A stretch of DNA of 64,000 nucleotides, from contig JACGCM010002132.1 in NCBI GenBank assembly GCA_014058105.1, positions 62,001 to 126,000 of the forward strand, in the 5' to 3' direction. This DNA is from Kingdonia uniflora (lineage: Eukaryota; Streptophyta; Magnoliopsida; Ranunculales; Circaeasteraceae). Below the pieces are notes generated by a model. The model saw only the letters and a program-made list of their open reading frames with translations. It was not told the DNA's origin and did not search any database. The translations under genes were made by a program, and so were the position numbers. The first letter of the stretch is position 1. Each line of letters begins with the position of its first letter. Positions 22,297 to 33,839 of the stretch are shown here, piece after piece.

Positions 22297-23227
22297 GTGC
22301 TATTGCTATTATATACCATATCATTCATTGATGTAGAAATTAGGCATATTTTTGTTTAAGCTCGGATATAGGAGGAGGGAGAAGGATAATAGTTAGTCGC
22401 ATTGGCATAAGGATAACGACTCTTATATGCGCATTCAAAGTAAAGGGATATGGAGTATGTAAGAACTGAGCATGGTAATTTTTTAGCATAAGATCCATTT
22501 TATCTTTACCATTTTTTCATTACACACTTTTGTTTAGTGTAATAACTGCCATCTTTACTGCAGTAAGAGCAATTGACCAAGATTTTTTTGTTATGGGGAT
22601 CCAAAATGTATAATTGTCACGGAGGTGGAATCCTTTAAACAAATAGGTATTTTTCTTCTCTCCTCTTATTTTGTATTATTTTCTTTTCTTTTACGATTAC
22701 AAGAATCTTATTGTGTACTCAAAGTATAATAATAGACATGTGAGATACTTACACTTAACAACATTTATAGTACAGTATGTAGAAAATATGAAATTCGGTA
22801 GTCCTATTATTAGTAAGCTCACATTTATAGTTAATGTTTTGCATGTTTTGACAGGTTTACAAATTGATCCAGATTACTAGAAGCATACAAAGACACTCAA
22901 AAGCTGCATGCATTCTGGTAATAAAATATTTGAGACCCTTCTTTATGGTTGCTTTAATAATTTTTGTATGCATTGGTTAAGTTTACCAGTGATTTAGCTC
23001 TGTAATCCAATTAATGAAGTAATTGAGTTCAAACATATTGTATTTAATGAAGGTAATATAATTTAGCCAAATATTTTGCCTTTTGTATAATATGGTGGTG
23101 GTCCTGTAGAGTCCTGGCGGGGGAGAGGATGGGATTGGCAATATTTGATTTATTTATTTTTTGTATTTTTCGAAGTATTGATGTCATTTTAAAAGTGTCA
23201 TTGTTGATGTATGAAAACCGTACCACG

Positions 23228-23533
23228 TCACTTCAAATATAACGTTAAAAGATTTCAACTACGTCATTTTTTAATGACGTTATCTAGTGACATCAATAGA
23301 ATATACTAGCTGGCCGACCACCGGAATTAGGCATCGACGACGTTATTTTTTGAAACCCTTTATACATCACTTATTAAATAACGTTAGTACCTACCTTTCC
23401 ACGTCACTTATTTAATGACGTTATTTGTCCCTACCTTTCCATGTCATCGCCTTCGATGTCATTTGTACAAACAACATTAAATCCCTTTTGCATTATTTTT
23501 TTGATGACGTAAAAACCTATATTTGTTGTAGTG
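23228..23533. mobile_element. CACTA (En/Spm-like) transposon right terminus
   Basis: The sequence ends ...CCTATATTTGTTGTAGTG at 23533; read on the minus strand this is CACTACAACAAATATAGG, a typical plant CACTA terminal inverted repeat. Upstream, 23228-23520 carries many short subterminal motifs in both orientations (TGACGT, ACGTCACTT, AATGACGTTA), as expected of CACTA ends. The three bases after the end are AGA (possible target duplication). The left end is not found in the window. It could lie to the left, which would put the ACC1, EXO84C and LINE material inside this CACTA, or it may be lost. Confidence 0.75.
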
Positions 23534-23794
23534 AGACCAGAGAATTTCAGATAAAGAACACAGAAATTCTCACTTTAACATTCTGCATACTCAGAACGGT
23601 CATTATGATAAGCTAGAAAATCTCAATAATATCATCATCTCTTTTACAAAATTCTCAAGAGAGGCAATGGTTCTTAACCTATTCAAAGGTTTTCCATGCT
23701 AAATTATCTTGTTAGTTATTATTCACTATTCTTGAGCGTTCTTAGCATATCTGGTGTAAAGGCTAAGTCCGAGTCCCGGAATTAGGTTATTACA
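23534..23794 (+). mobile_element. 5' LTR remnant, cut at the CACTA end
   Basis: Closely matches 33218-33474 (GACCAGAGAATT..CAG at the start, CTAAGTCCGAG.CCCG.AATTAGG.TATTACA at the end). The first ~470 bases of the LTR, including its TATA box, are missing because the sequence begins at the CACTA terminus. Confidence 0.85.
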
Positions 23795-23810
23795 TTTGGT
23801 GTTGTCTGTG
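23795..23810 (+). promoter_or_regulatory. Primer-binding-site-like sequence after the 5' LTR
   Basis: TTTGGTGTTGTCTGTG directly follows the LTR. It differs by C-to-T type changes from TTTGGCGCCGTCTGTG, which follows the LTR of the gypsy element at 46561-46576 in this window. Confidence 0.65.
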
Positions 23811-24189
23811 TGAACCGAAGTTCTCAAACTTATTGTCTCAGAAATTGTTAAATATCATTTCTTAGGATGACACTTCCAGATCAGATCATGTCGGTTACTT
23901 CAGCAGAAGAAAATGTCACCCTAGTAGATTTGAGGGTTAATTTGAAATCAAAAACAGAAAGGTGTGCCCCTCTAGAGCAACAGCTAGCGAGTGTACAAGA
24001 TGCATTGAAAGTTCTGTAAGGTTAGCAGATCGTCGCCCAGAAGAACAAAGGCATATAACCAGAAGGCCCACAAATTTCTGTTCCAACAAAAAATGAAGCC
24101 TATCCCGATCCCGGAAGTCCACCAAGAAGTATATGGAGGCCTTGTAGGAGTCAGACAAACTAAGAATATATCATACAAGTACTTTTATA

Positions 24190-24850
24190 TATAGAATTGT
24201 TACTTTAGCCAATTCGATCTTCTAAATACATTACAAGTTTCTTATTGGTTTATTCCAATTCGACCAACCCATCTAATACATTACAGGTCGAAAATTAGTT
24301 CATCCAATTCAACCAAACATATTACATATTATAGGTCGGTTATTGGTTCATCCCAATTTGACCAACCCATCTAATACATTGCAGGTCGATAATTGGTTTC
24401 TCCAATTTGACCAAACAGATTATACATTATAGGTCACTTATTCGTTCATCCCAATTCGACTAACCCATCTAATACATTATAGGTCAATAATTGGTTTGTC
24501 CAATTCGACCAAATAGATTATATATTACAGGCCGATTATTGGTTTGCCCAATTCGACTAACCCATATGATACATTACCGGTAGATAATTGGTTCGTCCAA
24601 ATCGACCAAACAGGTTACATATTACAGGTCAGTTATTTGGTTGCCCAATTAGACCAATCCATCTAATATTTCTATATACATCTTACATGTTTACGCATCG
24701 CAGATTACCATTGGGTCTACCCTATTCTATTACATTGCAGATCATTTATTGCTTTAGCCAAACTGATCATCAATTACATTACAAATCGTTTGTTGCTTCA
24801 GCCAAACTGATCATCTATTATATTGCAGATCGTTTGTTACATCAGCTAAA
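24190..24850 (+). repeat. ~59 bp tandem array near the 5' LTR
   Basis: About ten to eleven diverged copies of a unit like TACAGGTCGATAATTGGTTC plus ATCCAATTCGACCAA..(C/A)ATCTAATACAT. Even and odd units differ (ACCCATCTAATAC versus AACAGATTACATATT), giving an overall period near 118 bases. The last copies (from 24700) switch to a GATCATTTATTGCTTTAGCCAAACTGATCA variant. It is non-coding. Confidence 0.85.
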
Positions 24851-25238
24851 CCAACCCTCTTCTATACGAAAGCATATGGATTTATTCTATAAAGAAAATA
24901 CCCATCGCAATTGCATCACCACAAGGTTAGTACTAATCATTCTTTTTATCAACAATCCTACCTTAATGCACTCTACCTATTGTATTTTCATTCATTTAGT
25001 ACAAATAATCCCTCATAACAATCACTACGCCTCATTGCTCACTCGTACTATCACGTGAACTGTCACCTGAAGGACTCCCAGCATTACGTGAACTCTCGCC
25101 ATAGAGACGAACACATATAAACTCTGTCATGCTCCCAGTAATAATTTATTTTCCTTCCCTAATCATACTCTCTTTAAGAACTCCAATTCTTGACACCATG
25201 GGATTTAGGTACTCCGATCGAACCAATTTGATTTCGTA

Positions 25239-25685
25239 CTACATACCTTTGGAAACTAAACTGTCATATGCAGTTCTACTTTCTGCTTCAAATAAATTGA
25301 ACTCTGATACAAAGAACGAAATAAGTGTTGTCATATCTCTCTCATATACATCACCTGACTCACTTTTTACCTTTTTAGAAAGAATAAGCTCACTAAGTTT
25401 ATCTTGAGCTTCCTTCAGCATAGCTTCCAAATGTTGACAGCGTTTATCCACTGTTCGTTTTTCATTCCACGCATCAGCATTCTGAGCTTCCAACACTATC
25501 ATAAATTCGTTCATATGACAAACCATAAACATTGATCCCTCCACTTTATCTTCGCGATAGTTTCTATTTACCTTACTTTTGTCAAGACTTATTTCAACTT
25601 TACAGAGATCTGCATCCAACTTAGTATTCGCATCACGCAATTTCCCATTTTCTGATTGATACTCCAAGATGTCTAACCCTAACAA
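25239..25685 (-). pseudogene. Antisense coiled-coil segment, C-terminal part
   Basis: A 149-codon open frame on the strand opposite to the LTR element, rich in Lys/Glu/Leu heptads (YQSENGKLRDANTKLDADLC, then MLKEAQDKLSELILSKK). It ends with FNLFEAESRTAYDSLVSKGM. There is no catalytic motif. It is probably the C-terminal coiled coil of the antisense gene, whose other pieces lie to the right. This is the longest undamaged stretch. Confidence 0.5.
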
Positions 25686-25881
25686 CTGTATGGTATACTC
25701 TAGAGTAGATACCCTGTTCCAAGCTTTATTTATATTTTCATTCTGTTTATTACGAGCCCTCTTCCATCTTTCTTATAACAACATCAGCAGCCAACTACAA
25801 GACCTCGTATTTTCGAGCACGAGCTTTTATCTCTATAACAGCTGCTCGCTTATCAGCTATCTCCACCTCCAGCAAGCTTAC

Positions 25882-26139
25882 CTAAAATTGTAAGTCTTTC
25901 ACATTACTTCCTTCATCCTCTAACACTGCCAACAGTTCTGTAATTTGAGTTTGAGCAGACGTCAATTCTGCCTCTTGTTGGTTAGTTTGTTCCGAAGTAC
26001 CTAAAATTTTAACATCCTTTTTCCTTATAACTTCTGTTAATTCATTGATCCTTTTCAGTTCCCTGGCTAGTTCAACCTCTTTCTTTTGTAGTTTATCAGT
26101 CAAACAAACCACTGTTTTTTGCTCTTTTGATATCGTCAC
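25882..26139 (-). pseudogene. Antisense coiled-coil segment, middle
   Basis: Open frame reading KEQKTVVCLTDKLQKKEVEL, then further charged heptads (RINELTEVIRKKDVK, EAELTSAQTQITELLAVLED). It is most likely an exon or broken part of the same antisense coiled-coil gene as 25239-25685, with stops between. Confidence 0.45.
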
Positions 26140-26555
26140 CTTTGTTTTTTCTTTTAATTCAGTAGTACTCTTTAGTGCCTCTTGACATGAATTTACTTCA
26201 GCATTTAATTGTTCATTTCGACCACATAATGCATCACATTGACTCTGAGCAGCTACAAGTTCTACCTGTCATGACAGTTTACATTTATAATAGTTCGCTT
26301 ATACAAACAAATTGCATATCACAAATACCTAGTTTAATCAGGAACATGATATCTGGGTAATATTGATACATCATTCTTTTCATCATCACAGAGAACAGAT
26401 TTCATTTATTATCAAAAAATAGTATACGATCTAACACTTATGCAGGACCGGTAAAAGCAAACTGGAATATCCTATTTTTGCTTCTTCGAGATATGAGAGG
26501 ACTGCCATTTATCTCTCAAATACTTTCTATTCGAAGCTGTAAAAGTCACCACCTC

Positions 26556-26876
26556 CTACTGGTGTTGTTTACACCGCGATCGGGCCATCAGACTCTTAAC
26601 CTCCTCTTCATCCTCTTCTGGTGATAATTTCCTCAATTTAGGATTGGGTTTTTCACCAATAATTTCCTCTTCATCTTTGGTAAACCACATATTTTTAGCT
26701 TTGGCATTCTCAATATCAAAATCCTTCCCATATTCTGCTACGAACTTCCTAAATTCGTTATCTACCCTCGCTAGTTCTTCTCCATAAAAATCAATGACAC
26801 TTTCTATATTATGCTCATGTTCAGTTCGAGCTACAATTTTTGCACGCGACGGATACAGATGCTCCTTCAACTGCAT
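26556..26876 (-). pseudogene. Antisense acidic segment
   Basis: A 106-codon frame, MQLKEHLYPSRAKIVARTEH, then VIDFYGEELARVDNEFRKFV and a Glu-rich end (KLSPEEDEEEVKSLMARSR). No known domain is recognised. It lies in line with the other antisense pieces. From 26880 to 28050 only short broken frames are seen. Confidence 0.4.
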
Positions 26877-28057
26877 ATGAGCCTTGTGTAGCCGCTGTCG
26901 CGTTTCTTTTTACAATATACCTAAAGCTCTTACATCAGCTTCTACCTTTATTCGAACAATTACTTCTTTTGACAATCACGTCGCTAAAAACATTTATTGC
27001 TCAACATGTTGCAATAATACATCCGGCAACTCCTTTAACTCACCCTCTAATTGTTGTTGAACCTCTATTTGCTCTTTTCTTATCTAGAAAAATACAATTC
27101 TCATGGCCCTCCGATCCTACATAAAGCCAAATACATCAGATAAAGACTTTACATTGCCCCATATAACAGACACACCAGCTCGTGCTGAACTTTTTCTTAA
27201 GCTAAAATCATAACTCAAGCTAGGTCTGGAACTACACCCTTTTCCTTTAAAAGCTCTACATAAGCTTATTTTAAACCCCTTTCACTATCTATTTTGACCT
27301 CGAAATACAATGTCAAGGCTATCAGTATTCTTTGACACCTAGCCTTATCACTTGGGTCATTAAAACATGTTAATTCTTTTGGTTTTTGAACTAATATTCC
27401 CCTTTCCTCCTCCTTTCTTAATACCTTATCCCTTTTTATTTTTATCTTAGCATATCTACACTAGAGGTCATATAACTCTTTAAAAATTTTCTCTGAATTG
27501 AATATAAATTGCCTTATCTCATATTCAATTTTATTAAGTACCTGTTGAATACGAGCCACAGAATCCCTCGCTCTACTCAACGTTCTCTCTAGTTTGGAAT
27601 ATATATTTCTCAATCGCTCTATCTTTTACACATATTACAAATATGCTGTTATCATACAAATATTCAAAGCTAGCATATTTCAAAGCATCAACCAAACTTA
27701 AACAGTTTAATACCATACATAGTACAATCACATCCAAATCAAACGAACTGTATAAATCAAAATAGAATGCCACAAAATGATTAGAGATTCTTGCTGATTT
27801 CTACCTCAGAGGAAGGATCCAATGTCTTCTTAGCTACTACAATTGGTTCAGTTGGTGTAGCATAAGCATTGGCTGGGCCAGTAACATTAGCCTCAACTTC
27901 ACCTTATACTTCTGCTAAAAAAATTATCTCATCATATTTACCAGATTGAGCCAGTTTTACATCAGTAACAGTCATTCTAAAATTGAATAAAGATTGGACA
28001 AAGCGATCTCTTTCCATCTTCAATACCTTGCATGATTGTGTCATAATGTCATCATGC

Positions 28058-28261
28058 TCAGACTACTACTCTATACTTCTCAGCATCCGCAGATCTCTTC
28101 TTTTTCTCTAGCTCAAGATCTGCTTCGAGCTCCTTTATACGAGTCGATTGGGTATCAAACTTCAGAGTAAGATCCCCAAACTCTTGGCTCCTCTTATCAA
28201 AGTACTTTATTACCCCCTTCAGCAGTATCGAGTGCTGCCAGTACAAACAATACACAAACAC
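28058..28261 (-). pseudogene. Antisense coiled-coil segment, upstream
   Basis: Open frame with YFDKRSQEFGDLTLKFDTQS, then TRIKELEADLELEKKKRSADAEKY, a strong coiled-coil pattern. It is an upstream part of the antisense gene. From 28262 to 28950 there are no clear coding blocks. Confidence 0.4.
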
Positions 28262-28954
28262 AAGTTCAGAACAACAGCTCTTAGTCTAAATACAAGACAA
28301 TTAAAGATTTCAAACACATACCGCGAAAGTGTATTCGTGATACTCTTCATAGAGATACTTTGGATTGGTCCCCACCATCAGGTAGTATTTCTACTCCAGC
28401 TCCCTCATCTTGGCTGCAACATGAGGATTAATACGAGAGCTACCCTCATCTTAATGCCGCTTCTTCTTCAGTACATTCTTCTCCACCTCTGTATGAGTAA
28501 CTAACTACACTCACTTCCAGTCTCTCCTCCACATCCCCAGAGATAGCTTTTGCGATCTCTTATTCTATGGTCACTGCCCCAATAGTAGGCGTACTCTACA
28601 GAGTTGACCTCCTCGACCTCCGAGTAGTCTGTTTCATAATTTTAGGTACAAGAGGTGGAAGACAAAGGACATCCTCAATAGTTAAACGGGCTTTCACCTC
28701 AGCCATAGCTAATTTCTCATGAGCTCACTGAACTTTAGGTATTATAGAATCTACCATTTTATTCCTACGGATGCCTAACTCACTAAGTACCTGCTTTAAC
28801 TCGACCTGATCATGAGCAACGCAGTTGAATAAGCTTATATTATCAGTCCCCGATGAAGGATTAGGTTCTGACAAAACAAAGGAGCAAAACATTAGTTAAC
28901 AACTCAAAGACATGATAATGGCTAGTTGAAGATTGATCAACGTTACTTACTCAG

Positions 28955-29785
28955 ATTATAATATTTATAGTTCAGAATGAGTGTTGGTTCATCTGGAACC
29001 TGCATACAGTTACCCCCTACCCATAGAAGGTGATTGTTCCATGGTCTGCCTGCAGATTCAAAATCAAAATATTTTAGCCTCGATGAATCACTATACAGGT
29101 AATCACTGCTTTGACCTTTGACATATTTCTATTTATAAAATTTTAATACACCATTGGCTTCTAACTGCTTGGTAGTCCCTTCCCTTTTCTATTTCTCATT
29201 TAGTACCTCACATACCCTCATCATCTCATATACATTCCCATTCAGCTGGGCAGGGTAACACTACAATACATTGATGACCTGATTCATTGCCAGATTCAAA
29301 TAACATAAAAACCCATTACTCGGGCCCGCTAGCCTGAGGCTATTATAGTACGAGAGATTAACATCCACACTAGTCCCTCTTTCCTTTTTCCACTTCTCCA
29401 AACAAGAGACCTGATAGTATACCGCCTCCTCCCCTTTTCCTGGGACATTGGCCCTAAACCAGCGACCCTGGTCCACCAGATATCTTCCCCATTCTCCCTG
29501 CAACTTCTTTTTGTATTTCAAAAATTATTTTCCTAAATCTACTCCCTTTGGGTATATAACAAATAATTTTTCTTTCTCTTTTCTATCCTCTATCTCTATA
29601 ACTTTATCAATTTTACTGGTTTCCCCAACTTCTACAATCACCTTTATACTATTTACAGTTTCTTCCATGGCATTACACTTGTCCTTCCTCCCCCACGATG
29701 ATATTTCCTCCGAACTTGAAGATACTACAGATTTACTCATGGGAATTCTAGGTTTGGAACGCATACTAGACCTACAGATACACAA
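28955..29785 (-). pseudogene. Antisense gene core (unrecognised family)
   Basis: Two adjoining frames: 29785-29525 (Lys/Glu-rich, SKPRIPMSKSVVSSSSEEIS and onwards) and 29521-29261 (LQGEWGRYLVDQGRWFRANV, then EEAVYYQVSCLEKWKKERGT). A broken continuation runs to about 28955 (SAGRPWNNHLLWVGGNCMQV, PDEPTLILNY). The pattern of aromatic residues followed downstream by long coiled coils resembles antisense proteins of plant gypsy elements, but I cannot name the family. Confidence 0.45.
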
Positions 29786-30919
29786 AATATTTTATCATTA
29801 TCTCTACTTTACATATTACACCCTATACACAGTAAAAACAACTCCACCCATATTTAAACCAGGTCAACACGTTTACTTTAAAATTTCCCATACAAAAAGT
29901 AATCATTTCAAGTTTCCTTCTTCTTCTCCAAACAAACATTTACTCTCTCTACAGTCTATTCATATACCAAAGTTTATACACTACAGAACTCTCTCATCAA
30001 TTACTCAAAGATCTTAAGGCCCCTACATTATCAAACTTTTGAATCTCTCAATCTAAACTGATAAATATACAATATCATACAGATTATAAGTAACAACAAA
30101 TCAAACAAATAGAGACATATATCACCAACCTGTACTTGAAGAACACAATCTTCCACTTTACCCGACTGTCTTAGCGAGAATAACCACTCCCCTTACTTTT
30201 CCACAAGTCTCATATCACCCGATAAACCTTTTCTACTCAGATCACACTCAGAACTCAAACATTTCCTCTCTTTGGAGATAGGATTTGCACCACTTTTTCT
30301 CTTTCTACAACTGTTGATAATTTATGAGGGAGAGAGATACGATTTTTTATACTCTCCCTCGGTTTACAAAATAATAGCTCCTTCTGACACGCATCAGCCA
30401 CCCCTATTATCTTTATAGGCATGTTATTTTAGGTAACAACAATATCATGACTTCTGTGATAGCATTTACTGTCATCACGTTTATCCCTATTGTCTGCCAT
30501 TAAAATACTTTGCACCTCTTCCCCAACACAGTACAAGTGACCAATCACCTTACTTTTATACTCTACCAAAATCATACAACATTCCTAAAATAGTTCAATA
30601 TTCAAAATTTGAAGATATCTAAACAGTTGCTAAAATCCTATAGCTGTCATCCACTATATACGTACATAAATAGTAAAATAGAATAATTTATTCTTATTCA
30701 ATCAGATTAATACATAAACTTTGCCTCATTGTATATTTATTGGGGTACCAACATAGAATACAAAAAAACATATTACTTATTATGAGCTCCTACATTTTGA
30801 GCTTACCGAACCATATAGTTACATTTAAAGCAGCCTGGATGGTTCGCCTCCCCACATTGAATTATCTCTCCTCTTACTGCTCTTGTATCCTCTTCCACAA
30901 GTTTATCACATGCGAGCTA

Positions 30920-31147
30920 TCAAATAGTCATTTCTCGTACCGTGACATCTAGTAGAGACCGACAAAATATATCGCACCTGCCTTCATCATCTAAGCCAAT
31001 CAAATTCAATGGCCATTCCGGTAATATAGCATCATAAGGTAGTCGACAAAAATATCGCTCACGAAGTCCAGCAACCTTGATATGAAGCCTACCATCTGCT
31101 GCTTGATGAACAAGCTGAGAGCGCATCCTCACCATGGTTATTCGCAC
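30920..31147 (-). pseudogene. Antisense segment, unrecognised
   Basis: A 75-codon frame: RITMVRMRSQLVHQAADGRL, then GLRERYFCRLPYDAILPEWP and LNLIGLDDEGRC. It looks protein-like in composition (Leu/Pro spacing, few repeats) and is in line with the other antisense parts. No family is recognised. No coding blocks are seen at 29790-30900. Confidence 0.35.
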
Positions 31148-32033
31148 TACTTTCGCAGTAAATTAATCCTATGGATGATACAAGACATAGCAGCCAAGAA
31201 TTACTATTTTATATAGTCACCAGGAAGATCTTTGAAAGTCCAGATCACCTCCTAGATTTTGCAGAAGGATATATTCTCTAAGAAAAATTTTGGGACAACA
31301 AAATATCAACAGAAAATCCAAAATATTGTGATAGGTCATTCTTTCCATATTATGAAATATTTTTTCAGATTTTATACACACAGATATGAGGATGGCTACA
31401 TACCAAATCAAGCAAGTCCTGCGGTAACCCTTACAGATCAAGATTAAATTTTTTTCCACAAGTTGAGTTTCAGCAAGTTTGATACACAGATCACAGAAAA
31501 CCATATACCTTTACAACAACCCAACCATCTTACAAAAATTATCTACTTCCAATCATGATATTTTCGAGCTCCTCTCATTTTTCCAGTCATACATATCACT
31601 ACCATTTACTGATAGCCATACTAACATCCTTAGAGTTTGCTTTCCCCCCTCATACTCTATGATAAACTAACACCTATTTACAGACTTCTATTTTCAACAT
31701 AAAGCTGCTTAAATAAGTTTAAAGCACAGTATCAAGATAACAGAGCGATGATATTTCATTAGTTTAAATTTTTTCTTACAAATTACCTTACAAATATACT
31801 ATCACTCAAGACAATATACAAATTACTTTCCAAGTTACATCAAATAACAGTTTGAAATGCCTATCAGCAGTCAACGAGGAAGAAGATAGAAAACTTGAAG
31901 CAACTTCCAAACTTTGATCCTATGCTGCAAGGCACAAGAAACAGTAGAACGAGAACTCACAGATGAAAGATTTTTTTTATGGCCTATAGAAAAAGATAAC
32001 CTCTTCCATCATTGCCACCTCTCCCACCATAAC

Positions 32034-32360
32034 CTACACCTCCCCGCATGCTTGAGACAGATGGAAGGACCTATTTCTTAAAAGGACCCACTCACTAGCA
32101 TAATACTGGCGAGACTCCCTCGGATGAACATCTGCTGCTTCATCTTTAGTTGTCACAGCCTCCTTCGTCAGCAACCAAAGCCCATTTCGGTGCTCTACCT
32201 CAGACGTCAATAGATAGTGGAAACACACCATTTGATAATAATCACCCCCTGCCACTATTACCTCTTCATATGACATACGGTTGTATGTAGACAGCATAGG
32301 AATTAGTGCCGGCAAATGCAAAGGTTGGTATCCAAAATACTTGATGCGCAGTTCTTCCAT
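32034..32360 (-). pseudogene. Antisense gene, probable N-terminal block
   Basis: A 108-codon frame just inside the 3' LTR on the opposite strand. It reads MEELRIKYFGYQPLHLPALI, then IVAGGDYYQMVCFHYLLTSE and LLTKEAVTTKDEAA. The globular composition and position suggest the start of the antisense gene that ends in coiled coils near 25.2 kb. The domain is not recognised. Confidence 0.45.
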
Positions 32361-32730
32361 CTTTCTACGAATCCTAAACTCCTGAGATTAGTTCCTTGTA
32401 GTCACCATACTCTCAATAGTTAGAGGATTTCAAGTACAGAAACAAGAAAAAGGAGAAATAATGCAAAGACGAAGACTTGGTTTATTACACACAACTCAGA
32501 GTACTCTTTATACTATAATCAGTATTTAAGCCGACTCTTCAAATTCCCAACATCAGAAGGATTTCCCATGCAAACAACATTGACTAGAACCATTGGTTCA
32601 AGAAAACACGAAAGACACAAATAGAGATTCATGAATATACGTTAGAAATGATTTCCAGATATTAACTACAACATTAATGATACTTCTCAACCAACACTAC
32701 TCGCCCACAATGTTTCACATACTGTTGGCT

Positions 32731-32742
32731 AAAAAGGGGAGG
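32731..32742 (+). promoter_or_regulatory. Polypurine tract before the 3' LTR
   Basis: AAAAAGGGGAGG directly before TTGTAGTGGC. It sits where the plus-strand primer of an LTR element should be and supports the placement of the LTR start at 32744. Confidence 0.55.
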
Positions 32743-32743
32743 T

Positions 32744-33474
32744 TGTAGTGGCTTATTCTGTATTTTAGACTCATACTTCATCTTTGACCAATATACGAAA
32801 TGTTGACCTCATCAACATAGCATGTAACACATTTATAGCACAATCAAAATTAAGCAGCAACATCAGGAAACAGTTATAGTACAAATTTCTCAACCAACAC
32901 CGCTCGACCATGATACTTCTCGCGCTCTTGGTTGAGAGCCGTCCTGTAATAGCTTGTTCCGTATCTCGGACTCATACTGCGTCCTCGGCCTCATCAACAT
33001 ATCCAGTATCCCTAAGTTTGAGTCATCATTTTCGACCTCTATATCAACAGTTCGAGTTAAACAAATGTACATTCATCCATAAAGCCGTTATGCAGCAACA
33101 AAGATCAGAACGTTACACAATCTGGTCAAAAAATGTCTAGCATATATTTTGTAACGTCCATTATTAAGAATCTTAATGGGCGTCCAACGGTTATATTATA
33201 AGACCTATAAATAGGACCAGAGAATTCCAGATGAAGAATGGAGAAATCCTTACTCTAACATTCTGCATACTCAGAGTGATCATTGTAATAAGCTAACAAA
33301 TCTTAATAATATCATCTTCCCTTTCTCAAAATCCTCAAGAGAGGTCGTGGTTTTTAACCTATTAAAAAGATTTCTACGCTAAATTGTCTTATTAGTTATT
33401 ATTCACTATTCTTGACCGTTTTAAACACATCTGGTGTAAAGGCTAAGTCCGAGGCCCGAAATTAGGCTATTACA
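32744..33474 (+). mobile_element. 3' LTR (~731 bp)
   Basis: Begins TGTAGTGGCTTATT after the purine tract and ends CTATTACA. The last 257 bases match the 5' remnant. TATA box TATAAATA is at 33206-33213. It contains a ~190-base imperfect internal duplication (CTCATCAACATA occurs at both ends of it, near 32810 and 32990). The start is less certain than the end; TGTAACG at 33150 is the alternative. Confidence 0.7.
33206..33213 (+). promoter_or_regulatory. TATA box of the 3' LTR
   Basis: TATAAATA in CCTATAAATAGGACC, about 260 bases before the LTR end. This fits the U3/R border. Confidence 0.55.
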
Positions 33475-33479
33475 GTTAG

Positions 33480-33830
33480 TGTTGGGTTTATGGATTGGAA
33501 GAACTATAGTACATCTGTTAACTATTTTTTGTGCATCTGTTAACTGTTATGGATTGGATATACTATAGTGTATCTATTAATTATTATGGATTGGAGAACT
33601 ATGGTACATCTATTAACGGTTTTAGTGCATCTGTTAACTGTTATGGATTGAATATACTATAGTGCATCTGTTTACAAAGAACTGTTATCTGTTATATGTT
33701 ATCAGTTTAAAAGGAACTGCTATATGTTATCAGTTTACAAGGAACTGCTATTTGCTATTCATAAAAGAACTGCTATATGTTATCCATAAAGGAACTGTTA
33801 TCTATCTATATTACATTCTAGGGTACTTGT
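33480..33830 (+). repeat. Dispersed ~40 bp repeat cluster 1
   Basis: Imperfect repeats of AACTGTTATGGATTGGATATACTATAGTGCATCTGTT, then GGAACTGCTATATGTTATC. Related motifs recur at 39120-39300 (same orientation) and at 40140-40470 (reverse complement: ACAGATGTACTATACCA, TAACTGTTATCATAGAAGTGCAT). No gene is seen here. Confidence 0.7.
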
Positions 33831-33839
33831 ATCAAGACA

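Larger units (their letters stand above)
23534..33474 (+). mobile_element. LTR element with antisense coiled-coil gene, no gag-pol
   Basis: Bounded by a truncated 5' LTR (23534-23794) and a 3' LTR (about 32744-33474), with a PBS-like site after the first and a purine tract AAAAAGGGGAGG (32731-32742) before the second. The ~9 kb interior shows no plus-strand gag, protease, RT or integrase. The only coding-like segments read antisense (25239-32360). It fits a large non-autonomous LTR element, possibly derived from the Ty3/gypsy Tat lineage, where antisense ORFs are known. That lineage call is an inference from the PBS and LTR style. Confidence 0.7.

Noticed and set aside
24588..25407. Plus-strand ORFs across the tandem array and beyond
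   Set aside because: They arise from the repeat unit and lie opposite the antisense coiled-coil gene, with low-complexity translations.
33150..33474. A short 325 bp LTR starting TGTAACGTCC
   Set aside because: No purine tract precedes it, whereas AAAAAGGGGAGG precedes 32744, and the resulting 731 bp LTR matches the style and length of the gypsy LTR at 46577-47305. Not fully excluded.
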